The notes below the pieces were generated by a model. That model saw only the letters and a list, made by a program, of their open reading frames with translations. It was not told the DNA's origin and searched no databases. This document shows, piece after piece, positions 36,800 to 45,397 of a stretch of DNA of 64,000 nucleotides (positions are counted from its first letter, which is position 1; every line of letters starts with the position of its first letter). The stretch is from Cognatishimia sp. F0-27 (GTDB lineage: Bacteria; Pseudomonadota; Alphaproteobacteria; Rhodobacterales; Rhodobacteraceae). The position numbers and the translations under genes were made by a program. The DNA lies in contig NZ_JAFMPQ010000008.1 of assembly GCF_020667845.1 (NCBI RefSeq), positions 62,001 to 126,000 on the forward strand, given 5' to 3'.

Positions 36800-37305
36800 C
36801 CGGCAAGGCAACGGCGCCGCCCTGTAAAGCCCCGGCCTGTAAAGCCCCGGCCTTTAAGATCACGTCTGCGCACTGGTGTTCCGGGCTGACCGGCGCCATG
36901 CGGTGCAAGCGCAACGCGGCTTGGCGCCACCGGCTCCGTCGCGCAAAAGTCATCCGGTTCGCGACCTCGGCGCAACATGGTTCGTGGCGCGGGGGAACCG
37001 ACTTCGTCGTGCCGGCGTCATGCGGTTCGCGGCGCAGGCGTCCCCCGGTCGATGACGCGAGCGCATCCCGGCACATGACAAAGCCCCGTGCCGGTGCGCG
37101 GCGCAGGCGCGGACACCCGGTGAGACGCGCGCCCTCCCGTGCCCGCGCCCATGCAACCCACCACAACCGCAGCGCATGCATCCCCCGCACCGCGCAAGCA
37201 AACCCTCGGAATCACCCCGGAAATCGGGCCGAAATGAACCATCCACCCGCAGACGGCGTATATCTTTCAGACAGTCTGTCGACGCACCCAAAACGGAGAT
37301 GCCCG
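36800..37305. other. 506-base region with short repeats
   Basis: The gap follows the acyl-CoA ligase gene. It contains the repeats at 36821-37031 (listed separately) and otherwise no recognisable gene; frames through it translate to Arg/Ala/Pro-rich low-complexity sequence. A promoter for the small downstream gene could lie near 37200-37290, where base composition drops in GC. Confidence 0.45.
36821..37031. repeat. 15-bp tandem repeat and degenerate 34-bp duplication
   Basis: The unit CCTGTAAAGCCCCGG occurs at 36821-36835 and 36836-36850, with a partial third copy after it. Further on, about 34 bases at 36931-36963 (through CATCCGGTTCGCG) recur in diverged form at 36998-37031 (through CATGCGGTTCGCG), 67 bases apart. 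The tract is non-coding and resembles the decayed repeat tracts beside dapB and trcR. Confidence 0.6.
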
Positions 37306-37515
37306 ATGCAAGATCAGACCCGCCGCAAGGCCACCACCACGATCCCACGCTCTGGCACGCCCGCCGGCCGCGCCGCGTTCGGCCCGTTCATCCCGCAACC
37401 AGACGAAGTCTTCGATGCCCTGTCCCCCCGTGACATCCGCGGGCAGCAAACCACATCGGGCGATCAATCCCGCCATCGCCGGTATCAATGGCTCTACGAG
37501 GACCTCATTTCCTGA
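37306..37515 (+). CDS. small hypothetical protein
   Basis: The frame encodes 69 residues starting MQDQTRRKATTTIPRS, rich in Arg, Gln and Pro, with a C-terminus HRRYQWLYEDLIS. A GGAG site (37295-37298) sits 8 bases before the ATG, and the translation is less biased than in neighbouring shadow frames, which argues for a real gene. No domain, signal peptide or membrane segment is seen. The family is not recognised. Confidence 0.45.
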   Translation: MQDQTRRKATTTIPRSGTPAGRAAFGPFIPQPDEVFDALSPRDIRGQQTTSGDQSRHRRYQWLYEDLIS

Positions 37516-37673
37516 CGCGCGGCCCCGGCGCCCCTTGGACCGGGTTCGGCAACGGACCCGAGAATGCAGCGCGGCCCAACCTGCGCTGTCTGCATCTGCT
37601 GGCCCTTTCCCCGGCGCACGCGCTTCTATAGTCTGGTCATTCAACGACCCAAGGCAAAGCACCACACCCCCGC

Positions 37674-38693
37674 ATGACCGCGCTTAAAGACTTTCAACGG
37701 CTTGAAGCCTCTGCGCTCTGGCGGGCCTCGGTCGAGTCTCAACGCCGCGAGGTGATCGTCTCCCTTGGCGATGCAACCCTGACCATATCGGACCCCCAAG
37801 GCCGGGTGCTGACCCACTGGTCGCTGGGCGCGGTCACGCGCGCAACAAAGGTGCCTGCGCTCTACCACCCGGACACGGACCCGGCGCAAACGCTCGAAAT
37901 CCCGGCGGATGAAACCGCCATGATCAACGGGTTGGACCGGGTTCTGCGCGCGATTGACCGCAAACGGCCAAAACCGGGCAAGTTGCGCTTGCTACTCGGG
38001 GTCGCAACCGCCGCGGCACTCATGGGCCTTGCCACGCTCTGGCTGCCGAACGCGCTGGAACGCACCGCCACCCGCGTCGTGCCGGACGTCAAACGCAGCG
38101 AGATCGGCGCTGCGCTCCTGTCCCGCGTGTCGCGCGTGACGGGCGCGCCCTGCACCGCACGCGATGCGCAAGCCCCGCTGGGGCGTCTCGCCGCCCGGCT
38201 TCTCGGCGAGGCGCGGCGGGATGCGCTCGTCGTTCTGCCCGACGGGATCGCCGAAAGCGCCCATCTGCCGGGCGGGATCGTGCTTCTGAACCGCTCGGTT
38301 TTCGAGGATTTCGAGGATCCGGACGTGGCCGCCGGGTTCATCATCGTGGAAACCGTCCGCGCCGAAGAGACCGATCCGCTGGCGGACCTGCTGGATCATG
38401 CGGGCCTGGTCCCGACTTTACGGCTTTTGACAACGGGCGCGCTGCCCGATGAGGCGCTCGACCGATATGCCGAACATCTGCTGAGCGCATCACCCGGCGA
38501 CCCAGAACCGGCGCGCCTGCTCGATGCCTTCGCCGCCGCGGGTCTGCGCTCCACTCCGTATGCCCGGGCGCGCGACATCACGGGCGAAACCGTCCTCCCC
38601 CTCATTGAAGGCGATCCGCGGGCCGGTGGTGCCAGCCGGCTCGTTGTCTCGGATTCGGACTGGGTGCGGCTTCAGGGGATTTGTGGCGCATGA
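37674..38693 (+). CDS. membrane-anchored M48-like protein lacking the zinc site
   Basis: The 339-residue product has an N-terminal cytoplasmic part (about 1-100), one transmembrane segment (about 104-124) and a periplasmic domain. The stretch SAHLPGGIVLLNRSVFEDFE then DPDVAAGF (196-222) follows the M48 metallopeptidase pattern (LPGG, loop, helix). However, the position expected for HExxH reads VETVR (225-229), so both zinc-binding His are gone while the Glu remains. It is therefore probably a non-catalytic relative. It lies between the small gene and mcd, in the same direction. The assignment rests on local pattern only. Confidence 0.65.
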   Translation: MTALKDFQRLEASALWRASVESQRREVIVSLGDATLTISDPQGRVLTHWSLGAVTRATKVPALYHPDTDPAQTLEIPADETAMINGLDRVLRAIDRKRPKPGKLRLLLGVATAAALMGLATLWLPNALERTATRVVPDVKRSEIGAALLSRVSRVTGAPCTARDAQAPLGRLAARLLGEARRDALVVLPDGIAESAHLPGGIVLLNRSVFEDFEDPDVAAGFIIVETVRAEETDPLADLLDHAGLVPTLRLLTTGALPDEALDRYAEHLLSASPGDPEPARLLDAFAAAGLRSTPYARARDITGETVLPLIEGDPRAGGASRLVVSDSDWVRLQGICGA

Positions 38694-38932
38694 TGCGCCG
38701 GAGCTGGTCCTGCGCGCCTTCCGGACGGGCGCGCATAGACCGCATGGGCCGCAACCTGCGCCAAGCGACCTGCGGACTTGGCGGAATACGCGGCCCAACG
38801 GCGCCCAAACCGAAGGCGTAAGCGCAAGAATTGAACAAAGCGACGCAGCATTATGTATTTTTGTTGCGCTGCAGCTGCAAAGTCTCTATCTCGTCTGCTC
38901 AAAGAGAGAAGAGCGCAAAAGGAACACCAACG

Positions 38933-40618
38933 ATGGCCCATGATGGACAAGACCTGCGTCTCGACGAGACCGTGATGCCGGACCTTCTGCTGACCTCCGC
39001 CGCGGCGCTTGGCCCGGTTGATGCCGTGTTTGACCTGGCGCGTAACCGTGTGCGCGCGATGGTCACCGTGGATGGCAAGATCTCCGGTGCCGCGCTTGAA
39101 GCGCATCAGACCGCCGTGCACGGGCTTGCATGGCTCGCCACTTACGCGCAGGCACTGCGCCAGATGCAGGGCTGGGCGGAACGCCTGCAAGCCGAAGGCA
39201 CCTTTGGCGAAGTCGAACAGCTGCTGCACCAGATCGCCTTCGGCGAATATCTCTGGCAGATCTATGGCGGTATCCAGATGAACCAGGGCGAGATCGTCCG
39301 GCTTCAGGATCTTGGCCTGACACAGGATGACATGCGCGTGCTGATGGCATCCGAAGTCATGCAGCTGACACAGCATGGCAACACGCAGGACGCGCGCAGC
39401 CGTCTTGTTGCGCTGATGCAGGAACGCGCGGCAGAAATCACCGTCGGCCGTTGCGGCCTCGACGATGAGCTCGAGATGATCCGCGAGCAATTCCGCCGCT
39501 ACACCGTCGACAAGGTCGCGCCCTACGCGCATGAATGGCATCTCAAGGACGAGCTGATCCCGATGGAGGTGATCGAAGAGCTCGCCGAAATGGGTGTGTT
39601 CGGCCTGACGATCCCCGAGGAATACGGCGGGTTCGGCCTGTCCAAGGCATCCATGTGCGTGGTTTCGGAGGAACTCTCTCGCGGCTATATCGGTGTTGGT
39701 TCTCTGGGCACCCGCTCCGAAATCGCGGCCGAGCTGATCATTGCCGGCGGCACGGATGCGCAAAAGGAAAAATGGCTGCCCGGCCTCGCCTCCGGAGAGA
39801 TCCTGCCCACGGCCGTCTTCACCGAGCCGAATACCGGATCGGATCTCGGCGCGCTGCGGACCAAAGCGGTGCGCGACGAGAATGGCGACTGGATCATCAA
39901 CGGCAACAAGACCTGGATCACCCATGCCGCGCGCACCCATGTGATGACCGTGCTGGCCCGAACCGTGCCGGACACCACCGATTATCGCGGCCTCTCGATG
40001 TTCCTGGCGGAGAAAACCCCCGGAACGGACGAACAACCTTGGCAAGATCCCGGCATCTCCGGCGGCGAGATCGAGGTGCTCGGATACCGTGGCATGAAAG
40101 AGTACACGGTCAATTTCGACGACTTCAAGGTCAAGGGCGAAAACATGCTCGGCAGCGAAGAAGGCAAGGGCTTCAAGCAGCTCATGGAAACCTTCGAGAG
40201 CGCCCGTATCCAGACCGCGGCCCGCGCCATCGGCGTGGCCCAGTCGGCAATGGACGAAGGTCTGAAATATGCCGAAGACCGAAAGCAGTTCGGCAAGTCC
40301 CTGATTAATTTTCCACGCGTGTCCGGCAAGATCGCCATGATGGCTGTGGAAATCATGATCGCGCGGCAGCTGACCTATTTCTCCGCGCGAGAAAAGGACG
40401 AAGGGCGGCGCTGCGACCTCGAAGCGGGCATGGCGAAGCTGCTGGGCGCGCGCGTGGCTTGGGCTGCGGCGGACAACGCACTGCAGATCCATGGTGGCAA
40501 TGGTTTTGCGCTGGAATATGGCATTAGCCGCATCCTGTGTGACGCGCGTATCCTGAATATCTTCGAGGGTGCGGCCGAAATCCAGGCGCAGGTGATTGCG
40601 CGCCGCCTGCTTGGCTGA
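38933..40618 (+). CDS. mcd: (2S)-methylsuccinyl-CoA dehydrogenase
   Basis: Mcd is the FAD-dependent dehydrogenase of the ethylmalonyl-CoA pathway for acetyl-CoA assimilation; it oxidises methylsuccinyl-CoA to mesaconyl-CoA. The 561-residue product has an acyl-CoA dehydrogenase core with FTEPNTGSDLGALRT, AEDRKQFGKSL and HGGNGFALEYGISRILCDAR, preceded by an N-terminal extension of about 170 residues. That extension sets Mcd apart from ordinary acyl-CoA dehydrogenases (about 380 residues). The C-terminal NIFEGAAEIQAQVIARRLL is typical. ATG 38933 lies just after AAAGGAACACC. A strong terminator follows. Confidence 0.88.
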   Translation: MAHDGQDLRLDETVMPDLLLTSAAALGPVDAVFDLARNRVRAMVTVDGKISGAALEAHQTAVHGLAWLATYAQALRQMQGWAERLQAEGTFGEVEQLLHQIAFGEYLWQIYGGIQMNQGEIVRLQDLGLTQDDMRVLMASEVMQLTQHGNTQDARSRLVALMQERAAEITVGRCGLDDELEMIREQFRRYTVDKVAPYAHEWHLKDELIPMEVIEELAEMGVFGLTIPEEYGGFGLSKASMCVVSEELSRGYIGVGSLGTRSEIAAELIIAGGTDAQKEKWLPGLASGEILPTAVFTEPNTGSDLGALRTKAVRDENGDWIINGNKTWITHAARTHVMTVLARTVPDTTDYRGLSMFLAEKTPGTDEQPWQDPGISGGEIEVLGYRGMKEYTVNFDDFKVKGENMLGSEEGKGFKQLMETFESARIQTAARAIGVAQSAMDEGLKYAEDRKQFGKSLINFPRVSGKIAMMAVEIMIARQLTYFSAREKDEGRRCDLEAGMAKLLGARVAWAAADNALQIHGGNGFALEYGISRILCDARILNIFEGAAEIQAQVIARRLLG

Positions 40619-40643
40619 GATCCCGTCCTAAACACCCACCGTG

Positions 40644-40679
40644 CGCGCGTGCCGAGCTCGGCGCGCGCGTTTTCTTTTC
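40644..40679 (+). terminator. intrinsic terminator of mcd
   Basis: A 12-bp GC stem with one G-U pair (40644-40655 with 40658-40669) and a two-base loop is followed by TTTTCTTTT, 25 bases after the mcd stop. This is a strong Rho-independent terminator. Confidence 0.9.
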
Positions 40680-40686
40680 ATCATTA

Positions 40687-40759
40687 TCGGGGGCAAGCCC
40701 CCAAACCCCCGCTGGGGCGCTGCCCCAGACCCCGTAGTATTTCTGGACAAAAGAAACCA
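40687..40759 (-). repeat. dispersed palindromic element, copy 3 (inverted)
   Basis: On the minus strand the core reads TGGTTTCTTTTGTCCAGAAA then TACTACGGGG. It is followed by a 7-bp hairpin (40712-40718 with 40722-40728, loop GCT) and a second 6-bp hairpin (40689-40694 with 40697-40702). It lies between mcd and the convergent DMT transporter gene. Confidence 0.75.
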
Positions 40760-40845
40760 GTCATTAACCTTAATGGGTTTTGATTTGACTACGGTACAGG
40801 CTGGAGAGCCGATGACCGTGACAGGAGAAGCCTCACGCTTCCCAA

Positions 40846-40914
40846 CCCGCGCGGTTTCAGGCCGCGCGGGACCCCTTGCACCAAACCGCTGGTTTCTTCT
40901 GTCCAAAAATACTC
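40846..40914 (+). repeat. hairpin plus dispersed element core, copy 4
   Basis: A perfect 9-bp stem, CCCGCGCGG 40846-40854 with CCGCGCGGG 40862-40870, precedes the element core GGTTTCTTCTGTCCAAAAAT then ACTC (40891-40914). The core lacks its own trailing hairpin. Together with copy 3 it forms an outward-facing inverted pair about 130 bases apart. The stretch between (40760-40845) holds no convincing gene. Confidence 0.65.
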
Positions 40915-40968
40915 AAATCACTTCGGTTGCGCTTTGCGAGACGCCTGTTTGATGCGATCGAAAACGCG

Positions 40969-41871
40969 TCAGGCCAGAAACACCAGCAACAAGATTGACG
41001 CCGCCAAAATGGCAATTCCGGTGACCTCACGGCGTGTGACGGTTTCCTTGAAAAACACCACGGATGCAATGAGTGAGAAGATCAGCTCGACTTGTCCCAG
41101 CGCAAACACGTAAGCGGCGGTTTGCAGCGTGAACGCGGTGAACCAGCCCAGAGAGCCAAGCATCGACGTCACCCCGAGCCAGATCGCGGTCTTTCGGGCG
41201 CGCCAGACCGCCACGACCTGCCCCGGTTCGCGCCAGACAAGCCAAGGCCAGAGCGTCAGGACCTGCATCACGTTGACGCTGAGCAGGGTCACACCCGCCC
41301 GCAGCAGCGGATCGACGCTGTCCACTGTGAGCGAGGCCGCGCGATACCCGATTCCCGAGATCGCGAAGAAGAACCCGGACGCCACCCCCAGGAGCACCGC
41401 ACGGCTGCGGAGCGCTTGCCAGATATCGTCCACCAACCCAGGGGTTTGCGACAGCATCAAGACACCGGCCAGACCGAGTCCGATTGCCAGCCATCCGCCC
41501 GGCGTGATGGTCTCCCCAAGCAGTACCAGCCCAAGCAGCGCGGTCTGGATGACTTCTGTCTTTTTCAGCGTGATGCCGACGGCAAAATTGCGGCTCTTGA
41601 ACAGCAGCACAACCAGCACTGTTGCGAGGATCTGGCTGACGCCGCCCAGATAGGCCCATCCCCAAAAGGCAGAGCCCACGGTCGGGACGAGCGTGCCGGT
41701 GGCCCAGAGATAGCCCGCAAGCACAAGGACAGCGCCCGGGATCGCGTAGGCAAAACGCGCAAACGTGCTGCCCGTGGCCGACAAGGGTCCGCTCGCCAGC
41801 ACTTTCTGCAGCATGAAGCGGAAGGTTTGAAAGAGGGCCGCGGCCAGCGTGGCGACAATCCAGAGATCCAT
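40969..41871 (-). CDS. EamA/DMT superfamily transporter
   Basis: The 300-residue integral membrane protein has about ten hydrophobic segments arranged as two EamA halves. These include LVLAGYLWATGTLVPTV, GLVLLGETITPGGWLAIGLG and VFALGQVELIFSLIASVVFF with FKETVTRREVTGIAILAASI at the end of the second half. Family members export or exchange small metabolites and amino acids; the substrate is unknown. It ends a run with the desaturase gene six bases upstream. Confidence 0.9.
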   Translation of the reverse strand: MDLWIVATLAAALFQTFRFMLQKVLASGPLSATGSTFARFAYAIPGAVLVLAGYLWATGTLVPTVGSAFWGWAYLGGVSQILATVLVVLLFKSRNFAVGITLKKTEVIQTALLGLVLLGETITPGGWLAIGLGLAGVLMLSQTPGLVDDIWQALRSRAVLLGVASGFFFAISGIGYRAASLTVDSVDPLLRAGVTLLSVNVMQVLTLWPWLVWREPGQVVAVWRARKTAIWLGVTSMLGSLGWFTAFTLQTAAYVFALGQVELIFSLIASVVFFKETVTRREVTGIAILAASILLLVFLA

Positions 41872-41877
41872 CCCCTC

Positions 41878-42936
41878 CTATCGCGCGACTGTGTCGCTTT
41901 TACCAGAGGCGAAACCGATGCGCCGCAAGACGGATGGTGTGCCCGTCGTCGGAGCCGTTGTATCCACAACCCCGCCGGGATCGGGCCACAAGGGGTGAGC
42001 GACCGGATCCTTGGCATGCAGAAGGTAGCGCGCGAGCACTTCTGCGTAGGACCGGTAGCGATAGCCGTGGTTCGCCCGCAGGTATCGCTCCGGATCCGCC
42101 CGGTAGAGCAAGGGCAGCGCGTACCAAGGCGCCGCAGCGTGCAGGTGATGCACGAGATGCAGGTTGTTGTTGAGAAAGATCCACGCCAGTGGCCCGCGAT
42201 CCTCGATGATGACGGTGCGCCCGGTCGCATCGGTATGGGCGCGGTGCTCAAGGAACGTCCGCAGCTTGAGGAGCGCCAGGCCGCCATAGACACAGACGCC
42301 CCACGCCCATAGCGGCATCGCCGCAAAGCGGTCGATCCACAGCATGACCCCGGCCACCGCCGGCAGATGCAGCACCCAGCCCACCAGCACGCGCCGCTCT
42401 CCGCGACGTATCGCATGCCAATCCGACATGACAAATGCGCAGGTTCCAAGTGCCGGCCCCAGAACCAGCCGCCCGGCGAGGCGGTTGTTGGCGCGCAAGA
42501 CCGCGCGCTGCCAGCGCGCCAACCGGCGCCACACGGCCGGATCGAGATAGTTGCTTTCCGGGTCGTCATACGGATCGGTCAACCGGGAGTCGCGGTGATG
42601 CGCGAGATGCGTGTCGCGAAAACGCAGATACGGCACCACGAGGGAGAGCGCCGGAAACACCAGCGCGGCGTTTATCACCCGCGAGCGGGTAGGATGTCCG
42701 TGGAGCGCCTCATGGGAGAGCGAGGAATGCAGCGCTGTCATCACCGTCACCACAGCCATGGCCAGAGGCAGAGACACCGCCACCGCGCCGGTCATGCCCC
42801 AGGCCCAGCCGCCGTAACACAGGCCCAGTAGCCCGAGCGTCGGCCACTCCACTGTCGCAAGGCCGGGTCCTGCGCCGCGGCGCACGGGCTGTCCGCCTGA
42901 CGCGTCGCGCGTCGTGATATCTGCCGGTTGTGTCAT
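41878..42936 (-). CDS. fatty acid desaturase family protein
   Basis: The 352-residue membrane enzyme contains the three histidine boxes of the di-iron desaturase/hydroxylase family: HEALHGH (about residues 75-81), HLAHH (about 108-112) and HLVHH (about 264-268), the last preceded by FLNNN. Four or so hydrophobic segments (for example VAVSLPLAMAVVTVMTAL and VLVGWVLHLPAVAGVMLWI) hold the active site at the membrane surface. Substrates could be fatty acyl chains or carotenoids; context does not decide. It is divergent from an XRE regulator gene across 83 bases. Confidence 0.88.
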   Translation of the reverse strand: MTQPADITTRDASGGQPVRRGAGPGLATVEWPTLGLLGLCYGGWAWGMTGAVAVSLPLAMAVVTVMTALHSSLSHEALHGHPTRSRVINAALVFPALSLVVPYLRFRDTHLAHHRDSRLTDPYDDPESNYLDPAVWRRLARWQRAVLRANNRLAGRLVLGPALGTCAFVMSDWHAIRRGERRVLVGWVLHLPAVAGVMLWIDRFAAMPLWAWGVCVYGGLALLKLRTFLEHRAHTDATGRTVIIEDRGPLAWIFLNNNLHLVHHLHAAAPWYALPLLYRADPERYLRANHGYRYRSYAEVLARYLLHAKDPVAHPLWPDPGGVVDTTAPTTGTPSVLRRIGFASGKSDTVAR

Positions 42937-42963
42937 GGGCAGAGCCTAGCGGCTGGCGGGTGC

Positions 42964-43016
42964 CTCGCGCAGTCTGAGAACGGTTAACATACTGCGCAAG
43001 ACGTGATTAAAATCAC
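42964..43016. promoter_or_regulatory. inverted repeats between desaturase gene and XRE regulator
   Basis: Two dyads lie in the 83-base divergent gap. The larger is CTCGCGCAGT (42964-42973) with ACTGCGCAAG (42991-43000), mismatched once, with a 17-base spacer. The smaller is GTGATT-AA-AATCAC (43003-43016), just before the regulator's start codon. They are plausible operators for the adjacent XRE-type regulator acting on itself and on the desaturase gene, but this is inference. Confidence 0.4.
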
Positions 43017-43019
43017 CTC

Positions 43020-43880
43020 ATGGTGGAGACACTCAACAAACGAGACCGCGCGGCCCTGTTACGGTCTCGACTGGCGGAGGCCATGCAAGCCGCAGGGTCG
43101 AACCAAACCGCGCTGGCCCGCGCCATCGGGATCAACCGCTCCACCCTGTCGCAACTGCTCAAGGGGTCGGGCGCGCGCCTGCCCAACGCGCATCTGGTCG
43201 GCGCAGCCGCCCAGGCGCTCGGCGTGTCATCCGATTGGTTGCTCGGCCTCTCCGACCGTCCGGAAAGCGCATCAGCGCTCATGGCCAATGCACTCACCCT
43301 CACGGAAGCCCCCCGCGCGCTGGTCGATGAAGCCATCTTTGGCTGGCATCGCGAGGCCGAAGGCTACAAGATCCGGCATGTGCCAGCGATGCTGCCCGAC
43401 ATGTTCAAGACCCGCGCGGTCCTCGAATGGGAATACACGCCGCATCTGGGCCGCACGACCGAACAGGCCATCAATGCCTCCACGGATCGGCGGGAGTGGA
43501 TTCGCGGGTCGCGCTCCGATTACGAGATGGCCCTGCCGCTCTATGAGCTGGCCAGCTTTGCCGCCGGGACGGGCTATTACGAAACCCTGCCGCGCGCCGA
43601 TCGCCTGGCCCAGCTCGACAGCCTGATCGAGGAGAGCGAAACGCTCTATCCCCGGCTGCGGATCGTGCTGTTTGACGCCCGGCGGCTGTTCTCCGCCCCG
43701 GTCACGGTGTTTGGTCCGCTTCTCGCTGTGCTTTATGTGGGTCGGCACTACCTTGCCTTTCGCGACCGCGAGCGGATCACCGCGTTCTCCGATCATTTCG
43801 ATCACCTGACGCGCGAAGCGACCGTCCGCGCGCATGACTTTCCCGCGCATCTGCGCGCGCTGCGCAGGACCTGCCGTTAG
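43020..43880 (+). CDS. XRE-family transcriptional regulator
   Basis: The 286-residue product has an N-terminal HTH (about residues 14-66: LRSRLAEAMQAAGSNQTALA then RAIGINRSTLSQLLKG, ending SSDWLLGLSD). The larger C-terminal domain (about 95-280) is of unknown fold and may sense a ligand or mediate dimerisation. It is divergent from the desaturase gene, with dyad repeats between them, so it probably controls desaturase and transporter expression. The ATG at 43020 has no ribosome-binding site and sits only 3 bases after a palindrome; a later ATG at 43083 has GGAGG upstream but would remove part of HTH helix 1. Confidence 0.85.
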   Translation: MVETLNKRDRAALLRSRLAEAMQAAGSNQTALARAIGINRSTLSQLLKGSGARLPNAHLVGAAAQALGVSSDWLLGLSDRPESASALMANALTLTEAPRALVDEAIFGWHREAEGYKIRHVPAMLPDMFKTRAVLEWEYTPHLGRTTEQAINASTDRREWIRGSRSDYEMALPLYELASFAAGTGYYETLPRADRLAQLDSLIEESETLYPRLRIVLFDARRLFSAPVTVFGPLLAVLYVGRHYLAFRDRERITAFSDHFDHLTREATVRAHDFPAHLRALRRTCR

Positions 43881-43978
43881 GCGTCGCGCGACGCGCGCAT
43901 GCGTCAAACCGCGAAACGGGGCTTGGGTGTGACCCGCGAAACGCTTAGCGTCGGCCCAAACCAGACACGGAGCCAGAG

Positions 43979-45397
43979 ATGTCCCATCGCCCTGCTGACG
44001 ATGCCTTTGTTGCCACCCTCGCAAAAGCGTTGCCCGACGACACGCTGCGCCGCGCAGAGCCGCGCTATCTCGAAGAGCCGCGCGGTCGCTGGACGGCCAC
44101 GGCACAATGGGTGGCGCTGCCCCGGACCACGCAAGAGGTGGCAACCATCCTCAGCGCCTGCAACGCTGCCGCCGTGCCCGTGGTCCCCTATAGCGGCGGC
44201 ACCGGGCTCGTGGGCGGACAAATGGCCGTTGGCGAAGCCGCACCGCTGCTCTTGTCGTCCGAACGCATGACGGCGATCCGCGCGATCTACCCGGACGAAA
44301 ACGTGGCCCTTGTCGAAGCAGGCGCGATCCTCGCCGATGTGCAGGCCGCCGCCGAGGAGGTTGACCGCCTCTTTGCCCTGTCGCTGGCCTCGGAAGGGTC
44401 GGCGCGGATTGGCGGGCTGCTGTCGACCAATGCGGGCGGTGTGAACGTGCTGCGCTATGGCAATGCCCGCGATCAGGTTCTGGGCCTCGAAGCCGTGCTG
44501 CCGGACGGGCAGATCTGGCACGGGATGAAACGGCTGCGCAAGGACAACACGGGCTACGATCTGCGGCACCTGCTGATGGGCGCGGAAGGCACGCTCGGCG
44601 TCATCACCGCCGCTGCGCTCAAACTTGCACCGCGCCCGCACGCCACCGGCACAGCCCTTCTGACCGTCGCCGGGCCGCAAGCCGCGCTGGAGCTGCTCAG
44701 CCTCGCACGCGCGCGGATCGGAGAGAGCATCACCGCCTTCGAGTTGCTCAGCGCGCAGGGCTTTGCCTTCATGAAAGAGACCCTGCCCGATATCCGCCAA
44801 CCGTGGGAGACAGCGCCGGACTGGTCGGTCCTGATCGAAATCGGCGTGCCGCGCGGCCTCGACCCGCAGGACTGCCTCGAAGATCTTTTTGCCGCCGGGA
44901 ACGAAGCCGGTCTGGTCAGTGACGGGCTGATTGCGCAGACCAAGGCGCAACAACACGACTTCTGGACGTTGCGCGAACAAATGCCCGAGGCCAACCGCCG
45001 CATCGGGTCCGTCTCTTCGCAGGATATCTCGATCCCGTTGGGCGAGGTGCCGCGCTTCATCCGCGAGGCTCCCGCGGTGCTCGATGCCATCGGAGAATTC
45101 CGGATCAACTGCTTCGGCCATCTTGGGGACGGCAACCTGCATTATAATGTCTTCCCGCTGCCCGGTGAGAGCCGCGCCGATCACAACGACAAACGTCCGG
45201 CGATCAAACGCGGCTTGCATGACCTCGCCCACGCGCTCGGCGGGTCGGTCAGCGCCGAACATGGGATCGGCCGTCTCAAGGTGGATGATCTGGAACGCTA
45301 CGGCGATCCGGCCAAGCTCTCGGCCATGCGCGCGATCAAGGCCGCTCTGGACCCGCGCGGCATCATGAACCCCGGCGCGGTGCTGCGCGCCAACTGA
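43979..45397 (+). CDS. FAD-binding oxidoreductase (GlcD-like), second copy
   Basis: The 472-residue flavoprotein matches the paralogue at 16779-18194 in domain order: YSGGTGLVGGQMA, GLLSTNAGGVNVLRYGNARD and LMGAEGTLGVIT in the FAD half, then FGHLGDGNLHYNVFP, SAEHGIGRLK and LDPRGIMNPGAV in the C-terminal half. Likely substrates are D-2-hydroxyacids such as D-lactate or D-2-hydroxyglutarate. It stands 98 bases after the XRE regulator gene, with an AGCCAGAG leader before the ATG. Confidence 0.92.
   Translation: MSHRPADDAFVATLAKALPDDTLRRAEPRYLEEPRGRWTATAQWVALPRTTQEVATILSACNAAAVPVVPYSGGTGLVGGQMAVGEAAPLLLSSERMTAIRAIYPDENVALVEAGAILADVQAAAEEVDRLFALSLASEGSARIGGLLSTNAGGVNVLRYGNARDQVLGLEAVLPDGQIWHGMKRLRKDNTGYDLRHLLMGAEGTLGVITAAALKLAPRPHATGTALLTVAGPQAALELLSLARARIGESITAFELLSAQGFAFMKETLPDIRQPWETAPDWSVLIEIGVPRGLDPQDCLEDLFAAGNEAGLVSDGLIAQTKAQQHDFWTLREQMPEANRRIGSVSSQDISIPLGEVPRFIREAPAVLDAIGEFRINCFGHLGDGNLHYNVFPLPGESRADHNDKRPAIKRGLHDLAHALGGSVSAEHGIGRLKVDDLERYGDPAKLSAMRAIKAALDPRGIMNPGAVLRAN

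Noticed and set aside
40770-40952. Possible small gene between mcd and the DMT transporter
   Set aside because: The frame runs through two dispersed-element parts and a perfect hairpin; the apparent ribosome-binding site is not enough to support a protein.
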